From Clusia tigrina (Eukaryota > Arthropoda > Insecta > Diptera > Clusiidae), in contig OV050031.1 of assembly GCA_920105625.2 (NCBI GenBank), positions 97,159,676 to 97,223,675 on the forward strand: a DNA stretch of 64,000 bases. The letters run 5' to 3'. Under the pieces are notes generated by a model. It was given only the letters and a program-made list of their open reading frames with translations, did no database searches and had not been told where the DNA came from. Below are positions 10,936 to 22,867 of the stretch, in pieces. Both the position numbers and the translations under genes were made by a program. The first letter of the stretch is position 1. Each line of letters starts with the position of its first letter.

Positions 10936-13900
10936 GGCTCGAGTGCTTTATTGTTACAAAATTTCAATGTTTTATTACGCTCCAGTAAAAAGTTACAAGC
11001 ATTTGTATGTTGCAAACTTTGATAGGTGTAGGACGTACCGTACAGAATTTAGGGCCATTTGAAGTTTTATCAGTGTTTGATTCGGGACTTAAGGGTAGCA
11101 TGGCTTTGAGCGATAGCTTAAATTGACAAGAGGCTCGAGTATTTTATTGTTACAAAATTTCAAGGTTTTATGACGCTCCAATAAAAAGTGACAAGTATTT
11201 GTATGTTGCAAACTTTGATAGGTGTAGGACGTACCGTATAGAAGTTAGGGCCATTTGAAGTTTTATCAGTGTTTGATTTGGGACTTAAGGGTAGCATAGC
11301 TTTGAGCAATAGCTTAAATTGACAAGAGGCTCGAGTACTTTATTGTTACAAAATTTTAATGTTTTATGAGGCTCCAGTAGAAAGTTACAAGCATTTATAT
11401 GTTTGCAAACTTTGATAGGTGTAGGACGTACCGTATAAAAGTTAGGGCCATTTGAAGTTCTATCAGTGTTTGATTTGGGACTTAAGGGTAGCATAGCTTT
11501 GAGCAATAGCTTAAATTGACAAGAGGCTCGAGTACTTTATTGTTACAAAATTTCAAGGTTTTGTGACGCTCCAGTAAAAAGCTGCAAGCATTTGTATGTT
11601 GCAAACTTTGAGAGGTGTAGGACGTACCGTACAGAAGTTAGGGCCATTTGAAGTTTTATCAGTGTTTGATTTGGGACTCAAGGGTAGCATAGCTTTGAGC
11701 AATAGCTTAAATTGACAAGAGGCTCGAGTACTTTATTTTTACAAAATTTCAAGGTTTTATGACGCTTCAGTAAAAAGTTACAAGCATTTGTATGTTGCAA
11801 ACTTTGATAGGTGTAGGACGTACCGTATAGAAGTTAGGGCTATTTGAAATTTTATCAGCGTTTTATTTGGGATTCAAGGGTAGCATAGCTTTGAGCGATA
11901 GCTTAAATTGACAAGAGGCTCAAGTACTTTATTGTTACAAAATTTCAAGGTTTTATGACGCTCCAATAAAAAGTTACAAGCATTTGTATGTTGCAAACTT
12001 TGATAGGTGTAGGATGTACCGTACAGAATTTAGGGCCATTTGAAGTTTTATCAGTGTTTGATTCGGGACTTAAGGGTAGCATAACTTTGAGCGATAGCTT
12101 AAATTGACAAGAGGCTCGAGTATTTTATTGTTACAAAATTTCAAGGTTTTATGACGCTCCAGTAAAAAGTTACAAGCATTTGTATGTTGCAAACTTTGAT
12201 AGGTGTAGGACGTACCGTACAGAAGTTAGGGCCATTTGAAGTTTTATCAGTGTTTGATTTGGGACTCAAGGGTAGCATAGCTTTGAGCAATAGCTTAAAT
12301 TGACAAGAGGCTCGAGTACTTTTTTGTTACAAAATTTCAAGGTTTTATGACGCTCCAGTGAAAAGTTACAAGCATTTGTATGTTGCAAACTTTGATAGGT
12401 GTAGGATGTACCGTATAGAATTTAGGGCCATTTGAAGTTTTATCAGTGTTTGATTGGGGACTTAAGGGTAGCATAGCTTTGAGCGATAACTTAAATTGAC
12501 AAGAGGCTCGAGTACTTCATTGTTACAGAATTTCAATGTTTTATGGCGCTCCAGTAAAAAGTTACAAGCATTTATATGTTGCAAACTTTGATAGGTGTAG
12601 GACGTGCCGTATAGAAGTTAGGGCCATTTGAAGTTTTATCAGTGTTTGATTCGGGACTTAAGGGTAGCATAGCTTTGAGCGATAGCTTAAATTGACAAGA
12701 GGCTCGGGTACTTTATTGTTACAAAATTTCAAGGTTTTATGACGCTCCAGTAAAAAGTTACAAGCATTTGTATGTTGCAAACTTTGATAGGTGTAGGACG
12801 TACCGTATAGAAGTTAGGGCTATTTGAAATTTTATCAGCGTTTTATTTGGGATTCAAGGGTAGCATAGCTTTGAGCGATAGCTTAAATTGACAAGAGGCT
12901 CGAGTACTTTATTGTTACAAAATTTCAAGGTTTTATGACGCTCCAATAAAAAGTTACAAGCATTTGTATGTTGCAAACTTTGATAGGTGTAGGATGTACC
13001 GTACAGAATTTAGGGCCATTTGAAGTTTTATCAGTGTTTGATTCGGGACTTAAGGGTAGCATAACTTTGAGCGATAGCTTAATATGACAAGAGGCTCGAG
13101 CATTTTATTGTTACAAAATTTCAAGGTTTTATGATGCTCCAGTAAAAAGTTACAAGCATTTATATGTTGCAAACTTTGATAGGTGTAGGACGTACCGTAT
13201 AGAAGTTAGGGCCATTTGAAGTTTTATCAGTGTTTTATTTGGGATTCAAGGGTAGCATAGCTTTGAGCAATAGCTTAAATTGACAAGAGGCTCGAGTGCT
13301 TTATTGTTACAAAATTTGAATGTTTTATTACGCTCCAGTAAAAAGTTACAAGCATTTGTATGTTGCAAGCTTTGATAGGTGTAGGACGTACCGTACAGAA
13401 TTTAGGGTCATTTGAAGTTTTATCAGTGTTTGATTCGGGACTTAAGGGTAGCATAGCTTTGAGCGATAGCTTAAATTGACAAGAGGCTCGGGTACTTTAT
13501 TGTTACAAAATTTCAAGGTTTTATGTCGCTCCAGTGAAAAGTTACAAGCATTTGTATGTTGCAAACTTTGATAGATGTAGGACGTACCGTATAGAAGTTA
13601 GGGCCATTTGAAGTTTTATCAGTGTTTTATTTGGGATTCAAGGGTAGCATAGCTTTGAGCAATAGCTTAAATTGACAAGAGGCTCGAGTGCTTTATTGTT
13701 ACAAAATTTCAATGTTTTATTACGCTCCAGTAAAAAGTTACAAGCATTTGTATGTTGCAAGCTTTGATAGGTGTAGGACGTACCATACAGAATTTAGGGC
13801 CATTTGAAGTTTTATCAGTGTTTGATTCGGGACTTAAGGGTAGCATGGCTTTGAGCGATAGCTTAAATTGACAAGAGGCTCGAGTATTTTATTGTTACAA

Positions 13901-15053
13901 AATTTCAAGGTTTTATGACGCTCCAATAAAAAGTGACAAGCATTTGTATGTTGCAAACTTTGATAGGTGTAGGACGTACCGTATATAAGTTAGGGCCATT
14001 TGAAGTTTTATCAGTGTTTGATTTGGGACTTAAGGGTAGCATAGCTTTGAGCAATAGCTTAAATTGACAAGAGGCTCGAGTACTTTATTGTTACAAAATT
14101 TTTATGTTTTATGAGGCTCCAGTAAAAAATTACAAGCATTTATATGTTTGCAAACTTTGATAGGTGTAGGACGTACCGTATAAAAGTTAGGGCCATTTGA
14201 AGTTTTATCAGTGTTTGATTTGGGACTTAAGGGTAGCATAGCTTTGAGCAATAGCTTAAATTGACAAGAGGCTCGAGTACTTTATTGTTACAAAATTTCA
14301 AGGTTTTGTGACGCTCCAGTAAAAAGCTGCAAGCATTTGTATGTTGCAAACTTTGATAGGTGTAGGACGTACCGTACAGAAGTTAGGGGCATTTGAAGTT
14401 TTATCAGTGTTTGATTTGGGACTCAAGGGTAGCATAGCTTTGAGCAATAGCTTAAATTGACAAGAGGCTCGAGTACTTTATTGTTACAAAATTTCAAAGT
14501 TTTATGACGCTCCAGTAAAAAGTTACAAGCATTTGTATGTTGCAAACTTTGATAGGTGTAGGACGTACCGTATAGAAGTTAGGGCTATTTGAAATTTTAT
14601 CAGTGTTTTATTTGGGATTCAAGGGTAGCATGGCTTTGAGCGATAGCTTAAATTGACAAGAGGCTCGAGTACTTTATTGTTACAAAATTTCAAGGTTTTA
14701 TGACGCTCCAGGAAAAAGTTACAAGCATTTATATGTTGCAAACTTTGATAGGTGTAGGGCGTACCGTATAGAAGTTAGGGCCTTTTGATGTTTTATCACT
14801 GTTTGATTTGGGATTCAAGGATAGCATAGCTTTGAGCAATAGCCTAAATTGACAAGAGGCTCGAGTACTTTGTTGTCACAAAATTTCAAGGTTTTATGAC
14901 GCTCCAGTGAAAAGTTACAAGCATTTATATGTTGCAAACTTTGATAGGTGTAGGACGTACCGTATAGAAGTTAGGGCCTTTTGATGTTTTATCACTGTTT
15001 GATTTGGGATTCAAGGATAGCATAGCTTTGAGCAATAGCTTAAATTGACAAGA
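10936..15053 (+). repeat. 20-monomer HOR, copy 3 (21 monomers, 4118 bp)
   Basis: It tracks the previous copy at offset 3922 until the unit at 14662. There the expected TATGGCTCAAAC monomer is replaced by two units of a different subtype (14662, 14858), and the repeat becomes one monomer longer. Confidence 0.93.
14662..15053 (+). repeat. Two-monomer patch of another subtype inside the HOR
   Basis: Both units carry GCCTTTTGATG, ATCACTGTTTG and CAAGGATAGC. The first has CCAGGAAAAAG and the second TTTGTTGTCAC. None of this is in the matching place of the other HOR copies. A close relative lies at 25614-26004, offset 10952, pointing to transfer between distant parts of the array. Confidence 0.85.
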
Positions 15054-16034
15054 GGCTCGAGTGCTTTATTGTTACAAAATTTCAATGTTTTATTACGCTC
15101 CAGTAAAAAGTTACAAGCATTTGTATGTTGCAAACTTTGATAGGTGTAGGACGTACCGTACAGAATTTAGGGCCATTTGAAGTTTTATCAGTGTTTGATT
15201 CGGGACTTAAGGGTAGCATGGCTTTGAGCGATAGCTTAAATTGACAAGAGGCTCGAGTATTTTATTGTTACAAAATTTCAAGGTTTTATGACGCTCCAAT
15301 AAAAAGTGACAAGCATTTGTATGTTGCAAACTTTGATAGGTGTAGGACGTACCGTATAGAAGTTAGGGCCATTTGAAGTTTTATCAGTGTTTGATTTGGG
15401 ACTTAAGGGTAGCATAGCTTTGAGCAATAGCTTAAATTGACAAGAGGCTCGAGTACTTTATTGTTACAAAATTTTAATGTTTTATGAGGCTCCAGTAAAA
15501 AGTTACAAGCATTTATATGTTTGCAAACTTTGATAGGTGTAGGACGTACCGTATAAAAGTTAGGGCCATTTGAAGTTCTATCAGTGTTTGATTTGGGACT
15601 TAAGGGTAGCATAGCTTTGAGCAATAGCTTAAATTGACAAGAGGCTCGAGTACTTTATTGTTACAAAATTTCAAGGTTTTGTGATGCTCCAGTAAAAAGC
15701 TGCAAGCATTTGTATGTTGCAAACTTTGAGAGGTGTAGGACGTACCGTACAGAAGTTAGGGCCATTTGAAGTTTTATCAGTGTTTGATTTGGGACTCAAG
15801 GGTAGCATAGCTTTGAGCAATAGCTTAAATTGACAAGAGGCTCGAGTACTTTATTTTTACAAAATTTCAAGGTTTTATGACGCTTCAGTAAAAAGTTACA
15901 AGCATTTGTATGTTGCAAACTTTGATAGGTGTAGGACGTACCGTATAGAAGTTAGGGCTATTTGAAATTTTATCAGTGTTTTATTTGGGGTTCAAGGGTA
16001 GCATAGCTTTGAGCGATAGCTTAAATTGACAAGA

Positions 16035-16230
16035 GGCTCGAGTACTTTATTGTTACAAAATTTCAAGGTTTTATGACGCTCCAATAAAAAGTTACAAGCA
16101 TTTGTATGTTGCAAACTTTGATAGGTGTTGGATGTACCGTACAGAATTTAGGGCCATTTGAAGTTTTATCAGTGTTTGATTGGGGACTTAAGGGTAGCAT
16201 AGCTTTGAGCGATAACTTAAATTGACAAGA
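16035..16230 (+). repeat. Chimeric monomer joining two HOR positions
   Basis: The left half matches the HOR unit at 11917 (CCAATAAAAAG, then GGATGTACCG and CAGAATTTAG). The right half matches the unit at 12309 (GATTGGGGACTTAAG, GCGATAACTT). Two whole monomers lying between those positions in the full-length copy are absent, as expected from unequal exchange within homologous units. The unit at 4269 has the same GGTGTTGGATG marker and is a similar fusion. Confidence 0.85.
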
Positions 16231-16818
16231 GGCTCGAGTACTTCATTGTTACAGAATTTCAATGTTTTATGGCGCTCCAGTAAAAAGTTACAAGCATTTA
16301 TATGTTGCAAACTTTGATAGGTGTAGGACGTACCGTATAGAAGTTAGGGCCATTTGAAGTTTTATCAGTGTTTGATTCGGGACTTAAGGGTAGCATAGCT
16401 TTGAGCGATAGCTTAAATTGACAAGAGGCTCGGGTACTTTATTGTTACAAAATTTCAAGGTTTTATGACGCTTCAGTAAAAAGTTACAAGCATTTGTATG
16501 TTGCAAACTTTGATAGGTGTAGGACGTACCGTATAGAAGTTAGGGCTATTTGAAATTTTATCAGCGTTTTATTTGGGATTCAAGGGTAGCATAGCTTTGA
16601 GCGATAGCTTAAATTGACAAGAGGCTCAAGTACTTTATTGTTACAAAATTTCAAGGTTTTATGACGCTCCAATAAAAAGTTACAAGCATTTGTATGTTGC
16701 AAACTTTGATAGGTGTAGGATGTACCGTACAGAATTTAGGGCCATTTGAAGTTTTATCAGTGTTTGATTCGGGACTTAAGGGTAGCATAACTTTGAGCGA
16801 TAGCTTAATATGACAAGA

Positions 16819-16984
16819 GGTTCGAGTATTTTATTGTTACAAAATTTCAAGGTTTTATGATGCTCCAGTAAAAAGTTACAAGCATTTATATGTTGCAAAC
16901 TTTGATAGGTGTAGGACGTACCGTATAGAAGTTAGGGCCATTTGAAGTTTTATCAGCTTTGAGCAATAGCTTAAATTGACAAGA
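16819..16984 (+). repeat. 166-bp monomer with 30-bp deletion
   Basis: TTTTATCAG runs directly into CTTTGAGC at 16956/16957. Thirty bases that normally carry the GGGATTCAAGGG part are missing. Both breakpoints share AG, a possible microhomology. This is the only instance in the window. Confidence 0.93.
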
Positions 16985-17965
16985 GGCTCGAGTGCTTTAT
17001 TGTTACAAAATTTCAATGTTTTATTACGCTCCAGTAAAAAGTTACAAGCATTTGTATGTTGCAAGCTTTGATAGGTGTAGGACGTACCGTACAGAATTTA
17101 GGGCCATTTGAAGTTTTATCAGTGTTTGATTCGGGACTTATGGGTAGCATAGCTTTGAGCGATAGCTTAAATTGACAAGAGGCTCGGGTACTTTATTGTT
17201 ACAAAATTTCAAGGTTTTATGTCGCTCCAGTGAAAAGTTACAAGCATTTGTATGTTGCAAACTTTGATAGGTGTAGGACGTACCATATAGAAGTTAGGGC
17301 CATTTGAAGTTTTATCAGTGTTTTATTTGGGATTCAAGGGTAGCATAGCTTTGAGCAATAGCTTAAATTGACAAGAGGCTCGAGTGCTTTATTGTTACAA
17401 AATTTCAATGTTTTATTACGCTCCAGTAAAAAGTTACAAGCATTTGTATGTTGCAAGCTTTGATAGGTGTAGGACGTACCATACAGAATTTAGGGCCATT
17501 TGAAGTTTTATCAGTGTTTGATTCGGGACTTAAGGGTAGCATGGCTTTGAGCGATAGCTTAAATTGACAAGAGGCTCGAGTATTTTATTGTTACAAAATT
17601 TCAAGGTTTTATGACGCTCCAATAAAAAGTGACAAGCATTTGTATGTTGCAAACTTTGATAGGTGTAGGACGTACCGTATATAAGTTAGGGCCATTTGAA
17701 GTTTTATCAGTGTTTGATTTGGGACTTAAGGGTAGCATAGCTTTGAGCAATAGCTTAAATTGACAAGAGGCTCGAGTACTTTATTGTTACAAAATTTTTA
17801 TGTTTTATGAGGCTCCAGTAAAAAATTACAAGCATTTATATGTTTGCAAACTTTGATAGGTGTAGGACGTACCGTATAAAAGTTAGGGCCATTTGAAGCT
17901 TTATCAGTATTTGATTCGGGATTTAAGGGTAGCATAGCTTTGAGCGATAGCTTAAATTGACATGA

Positions 17966-18946
17966 GGCTCGAGTACTTCATTGTTAAAAAATTTCAAGGT
18001 TTTATGACGCTCCAGTAAAAAGTTACAAGCATTTGTATGTTGCAAACTTTGTTAGGTGTAGGACGTACCGTACAGAATTTAGGGCCATTTGAAGGTTTAT
18101 CAGTGTTTGATTCGGGACTTAAGGGTAGCATAGCTTTGAGCGATAGCTTAAATTGACAAGAGGCTCGAGTGCTTTATTGTTACAAAATTTCAATGTTTTA
18201 TTACGCTCCAGTAAAAAGTTACAAGCATTTGTATGTTGCAAACTTTGATAGGTGCAGGACGTACCGTACAGAATTTAGGGCCATTTGAAGTTTTATCAGT
18301 GTTTGATTCGGGACTTAAGGGTAGCATAGCTTTGAGCGATAGCTTAAATTGACAAGAGGCTCGAGTATTTTATTGTTACAAAATTTCAAGGTTTTATGAC
18401 GCTCCAATAAAAAGTGACAAGAATTTGTATGTTGCAAACTTTGATAGGTGTAGGACGTACCGTATAGAAGTTAGGGCTATTTGAAGCTTTATCAGTGTTT
18501 GATTTGGGACTTAAGGGTAGCATAGCTTTGAGCAATAGCTTAAATTGACAAGAGGCTCGAGTACTTTATTGTTACAAAATTTTAATGTTTTATGAGGCTC
18601 CAGTAAAAAGTTACAAGCATTTATATGTTTGCAAACTTTGATAGGTGTAGGACGTACCGTATAAAAGTTAGGGCGATTTGAAGTTTTATCAGTGTTTGAT
18701 TTGGGACTTAAGGGTAGCATAGCTTTGAGCAATAGCTTAAATTGACAAGAGGCTCGAGTACTTTATTGTTACAAAATTTCAAGGTTTTGTGATGCTCCAG
18801 TAAAAAGCTACAAGCATTTGTATGTTGCAAACTTTGATAGGTGTAGGACGTACCGTACAGAAGTTAGGGCCATTTGAAGTCTTATCAGTGTTTGATTTGG
18901 GACTCAAGGGTATCATAGCTTTGAGCAATAGCTTAAATTGACAAGA
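17966..18946 (+). repeat. Five-monomer segment duplicated at 26201
   Basis: Units at 17966, 18162, 18358, 18554 and 18751 match those at 26201 onward with a constant offset of 8235. Shared rare markers are GACATGAGGCTCGA, TTGTTAAAAAATTTC and GACAAGAATTTG. The copies are not adjacent, so this is a displaced segment. Confidence 0.87.
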
Positions 18947-19142
18947 GGCTCGAGTACTTTATTGTTACACAATTTCAAGGTTTTATGACGCTCCAGTAAA
19001 AAGTTACAAGCATTTGTATGTTGCAAACTTTGATAGGTGTAGGACGTACCGTATAGAAGTTAGGGCTATTTGAAGTTTTATCAGTGTTTTATTTGGGATT
19101 CAAGGGTAGCATAGCTTTGAGCGCTAGCTTAAATTGACAAGA

Positions 19143-20514
19143 GGCTCGAGTACTTTTTTGTTACAAAATTTCAAGGATTTATGACGCTCCAGTAAAAAGT
19201 TACAAGCATTTATATGTTGCAAACTTTGATAGGTGTAGGACGTACCGTATAGAAGTTAGGGCCATTTGAAGTTTTATCAGTGTTTGATTTGGGATTCAAG
19301 GATAGCATAGCTTTGAGCAATAGCTTAAATTGACAAGAGGCTCGAGTACTTTATTGTTACAAAATTTCAAGGTTTTATGACGCTCCAGTGAAAAGTTACA
19401 AGCATTTGTATGTTGCAAACTTTGATAGGTGTAGGACGTACCGTATATAATTTAGGGCCATTTGAAGTCTTATCAATGTTTGATTCGGGACTTAAGGGTA
19501 GCATAGCTTTGAGCGATAGCTTAAATTGACAAGAGGCTCGAGTACTTCATTGTTACAGAATTTCAATGTTTTATGGCGCTCCAGTAAAAAGTTACAAGCA
19601 TTTATATGTTGCAAACTTTGATAGGTGTAGGACGTACCGTATAGAAGTTAGGGCCATTTGAAGTTTTATCAGTATTTGATTCGGGACTTAAGGGTAGCAT
19701 AGCTTTGAGCCATAGCTTAAATTGACAAGAGGCTCGGGTACTTTATTGTTACAAAATTTCAAGGTTTTATGACGCTCCAGTAAAAAGTTACAAGCATTTG
19801 TATGTTGCAAACTTTGATAGGTGTAGGACGTACCGTACAGAATTTAGGGCCATTTGAATTTTTAGCAGTGTTTGATTCGGGACTTAAGGGTAGCATAGCT
19901 TTGAGCGATAGCTTAAATTGACAAGAGGCTCGAGTATTTTATTGTTACAAAATTTCAAGGTTTTATGACGCTCCAGTAAAAAGTTACAAGCATTTGTATG
20001 TTGCAAACTTTGATAGGTGTAGGACGTACCGTACAGAAGTTAGGGCCATTTGAAGTTTTATCAGTGTTTGATTTGGGACTCAAGGGTAGCATAGCTTTGA
20101 GCAATAGCTTAAATTGACAAGAGGCTCGAGTACTTTATTGTTACAAAATTTCAAGGTTTTATTACGCTCCAGTAAAAAGTTACAAGCATTTGTATGTTGC
20201 AAACTTTGATAGGTGTAGGAAGTACCGTATAGAAGTTAGGGCCATTTGAAGTTTTATCAGTGTTTTATGTGGGATTCAAGGGTAGCATAGCTTTGAGCGA
20301 TAGCTTAAATTGACAAGAGGCTCGAGTACTTTATTGTTACAAAATTTCAAGGTTTTATGACGCTCCAGGAAAAAGTTACAAGCATTTATATGTTGCAAAC
20401 TTTGATAGGTGTAGGACGTACCGTATAGAAGTTAGGGGCTTTTTAAGTTTTATCAGTGTTTGATTTGGGATTCAAGGATAGCATAGCTTTGAGCGCTAGC
20501 TTAAATTGACAAGA
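19143..20514 (+). repeat. Seven-monomer tandem unit, copy 1 (1372 bp)
   Basis: The unit begins after GAGCGCTAGC with TACTTTTTTG. Markers recur 1372 bp later: the TACTTTTTTG start (19143/20515), GTCTTATCAATG (19467/20839), GAGCCATAGC, and a GGCTCGGG unit (19731/21103). Confidence 0.9.
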
Positions 20515-21690
20515 GTCTCGAGTACTTTTTTGTTACAAAATTTCAAGGTTTTATGACGCTCCAGTAAAAAGTTACAAGCATTTATATGTTGCAAACTTTG
20601 ATAGGTGTAGGACGTACCGTATAGAAGTTAGGGCCATTTGAAGTTTTATCAGTGTTTGATTTGGGATTCAAGGATAGCATAGCTTTGAGCAATAGCTTAA
20701 ATTGACAAGAGGCTCGAGTACTTTATTGTTACAAAATTTCAAGGTTTTATGACGCTCCAGTGAAAAGTTACAAGCATTTGTATGTTGCAAACTTTGATAG
20801 GTGTAGGACGTACCGTATATAATTTAGGGCCATTTGAAGTCTTATCAATGTTTGATTCGGGACTTAAGGGCAGCATAGCTTTGAGCGATAGCTTAAATTG
20901 ACAAGAGGCTCGAGTACTTCATTGTTACAGAATTTCAATGTTTTATGGCGCTCCAGTAAAAAGTTACAAGCATTTATATGTTGCAAACTTTGATAGGTGT
21001 AGGACGTACCGTATAGAAGTTAGGGCCATTTGAAGTTTTATCAGTATTTGATTCGGGACTTAAGGGTAGCATAGCTTTGAGCCATAGCTTAAATTGACAA
21101 GAGGCTCGGGTACTTTATTGTTACAAAATTTCAAGGTTTTATGACGCTCCAGTAAAAAGTTACAAGCATTTGTATGTTGCAAACTTTGATAGGTGTAGGA
21201 CGTACCGTACAGAATTTAGGGCCATTTGAAGTTTTATCAGTGTTTGATTTGGGACTCAAGGGTAGCATAGCTTTGAGCAATAGCTTAAATTGACAAGAGG
21301 CTCGAGTACTTTATTGTTACAAAATTTCAAGGTTTTATTACGCTCCAGTAAAAAGTTACAAGCTTTTGTATGTTGCAAACTTTGATAGGTGTAGGAAGTA
21401 CCGTATAGAAGTTAGGGCCATTTGAAGTTTTATCAGTGTTTTATTTGGGATTCAAGGGTAGCATAGCTTTGAGCGATAGCTTAAATTGACAACAGGCTCG
21501 AGTACTTTATTGTTACAAAATTTCAAGGTTTTATGACGCTCCAGGAAAAAGTTACAAGCATTTATATGTTGCAAACTTTGATAGGTGTAGGACGTACCGT
21601 ATAGAAGTTAGGGGCTTTTTAAGTTTTATCAGTGTTTGATTTGGGATTCAAGGATAGCATAGCTTTGAGCAATAGCTTAAATTGACAAGA
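20515..21690 (+). repeat. Seven-monomer tandem unit, copy 2 (six monomers kept, 1176 bp)
   Basis: It follows the preceding copy at offset 1372 to the unit at 21103, then at offset 1176 (20123/21299, marker GTAGGAAGTACC). One monomer was therefore lost after duplication. The unit at 20515 carries the rare GAGTCTCGAG form. Confidence 0.88.
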
Positions 21691-22473
21691 GGCTCGAGTA
21701 CTTTATTGTTACAAAATTTCAAGGTTTTATGACGCTCCAGTAAGAAGTTACAAGCATTTATATGTTGCAAACTTTGATAGGTGTAGGACGTACCGTATAG
21801 AAGTTAGGGCCATTTGAAGTTTTATCAGTGTTTGATTCGGGACTTAAGGGTAGCATAGCTTTGAGCGATAGCTTAAATTGACAAGAGGCTCGAGTACTTT
21901 ATTGTTACAAAATTTCAAGGTTTTATGACGCTCCAGTAAAAAGTTACAAGCAGTTGTATGTTGCAAACTTTGATAGGTGTAGGACGTACCGTACAGAATT
22001 TAGGGCCATTTGAAGTTTTATCAGTGTTTGATTCAGGACTTAAGGGTAGCATAGCTTTGAGCGATAGCTTAAATTGACAAGAGGCTCGAGTACTTTATTG
22101 TTACAGAATTTCAATGTTTAATGACGCTCCAGTAAAAAGTTACAAGCATTTATATGTTGCAAACTTTGATAGGTGTAGGACGTCCCGTATAGAAGTTAGG
22201 GCCATTTGAAGTTTTATCAGTGTTTGATTCGGGACTTAAGGGTAGCATAGCTTTGAGCGATAGCTTAAATTGACAAGAGGCTCGAGTACTTTATTGTTAC
22301 AAATTTCAAGGTTTTATGACGCTCCAGTAAAAAGTTACAAGCATTTGTATGTTGCAAACTTTGATAGGTGTAGGACGTACCGTATAGAAGTTAGGGCCAT
22401 TTGAAGTTCTATCAGTGTTTTATTTGGGATTCAAGGGTAGCATAGCTTTGAGCAATAGCTTAAATTGACAAGA

Positions 22474-22671
22474 GGCTCGAGTGCTTTATTGTTACAAAAT
22501 TTCAATGTTTTATTACGCTCCAGTAAAAAGTTACAAGCATTTGTATGTTGCAAACTTTGATAGGTGTAGGACGTACCGCACAGAATTTAGGGCCATTTGA
22601 AGTTTTATCAGTGTTTGATTCGGGACTTAAGGGTAGCTTCGGGACTTGAGCGATAGCTTAAATTGACAAGA
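22474..22671 (+). repeat. 198-bp monomer with templated replacement
   Basis: Between GGGTAGC and TTGAGCG the usual ATAGCTT is replaced by TTCGGGACT. A second TTCGGGACTT therefore follows the normal one about 20 bp downstream (22619-22647). The net gain is 2 bp. This looks like a short local copying error and was seen once. Confidence 0.88.
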
Positions 22672-22867
22672 GGCTCGAGTATTTTATTGTTACAAAATTT
22701 CAAGGTTTTATGACGCTCCAATAAAAAGTTACAAGCATTTGTATGTTGCAAACTTTGATAGGTGTAGGACGTACCGTATAGAAGTTAGGGCCATTTGAAG
22801 TTTTATCAGTGTTTTATTTGGGACTTAAGGGTAGCATAGCATTGAGCAATAGCTTAAATTGACAAGA

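Larger units (their letters stand above)
15054..18161 (+). repeat. 20-monomer HOR, copy 4 (shortened, 16 monomers, 3108 bp)
   Basis: Marker order is kept: CAGTGAAAAG with GTCGCTCCAG at 17221, and long units at 15446 and 17769. Monomers are missing, partly through a chimeric unit at 16035, and one unit (16819) has a 30-bp deletion. After 17966 the sequence departs from the HOR. Confidence 0.88.
18947..22867 (+). repeat. Mosaic domain around the 1372-bp duplication
   Basis: Outside the 1372-bp pair the units are mixed subtypes with no period that I could follow. A 195-bp unit at 22279 lost one A in ACAAATTTC. The following unit at 22474 carries a small sequence replacement. Confidence 0.7.
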
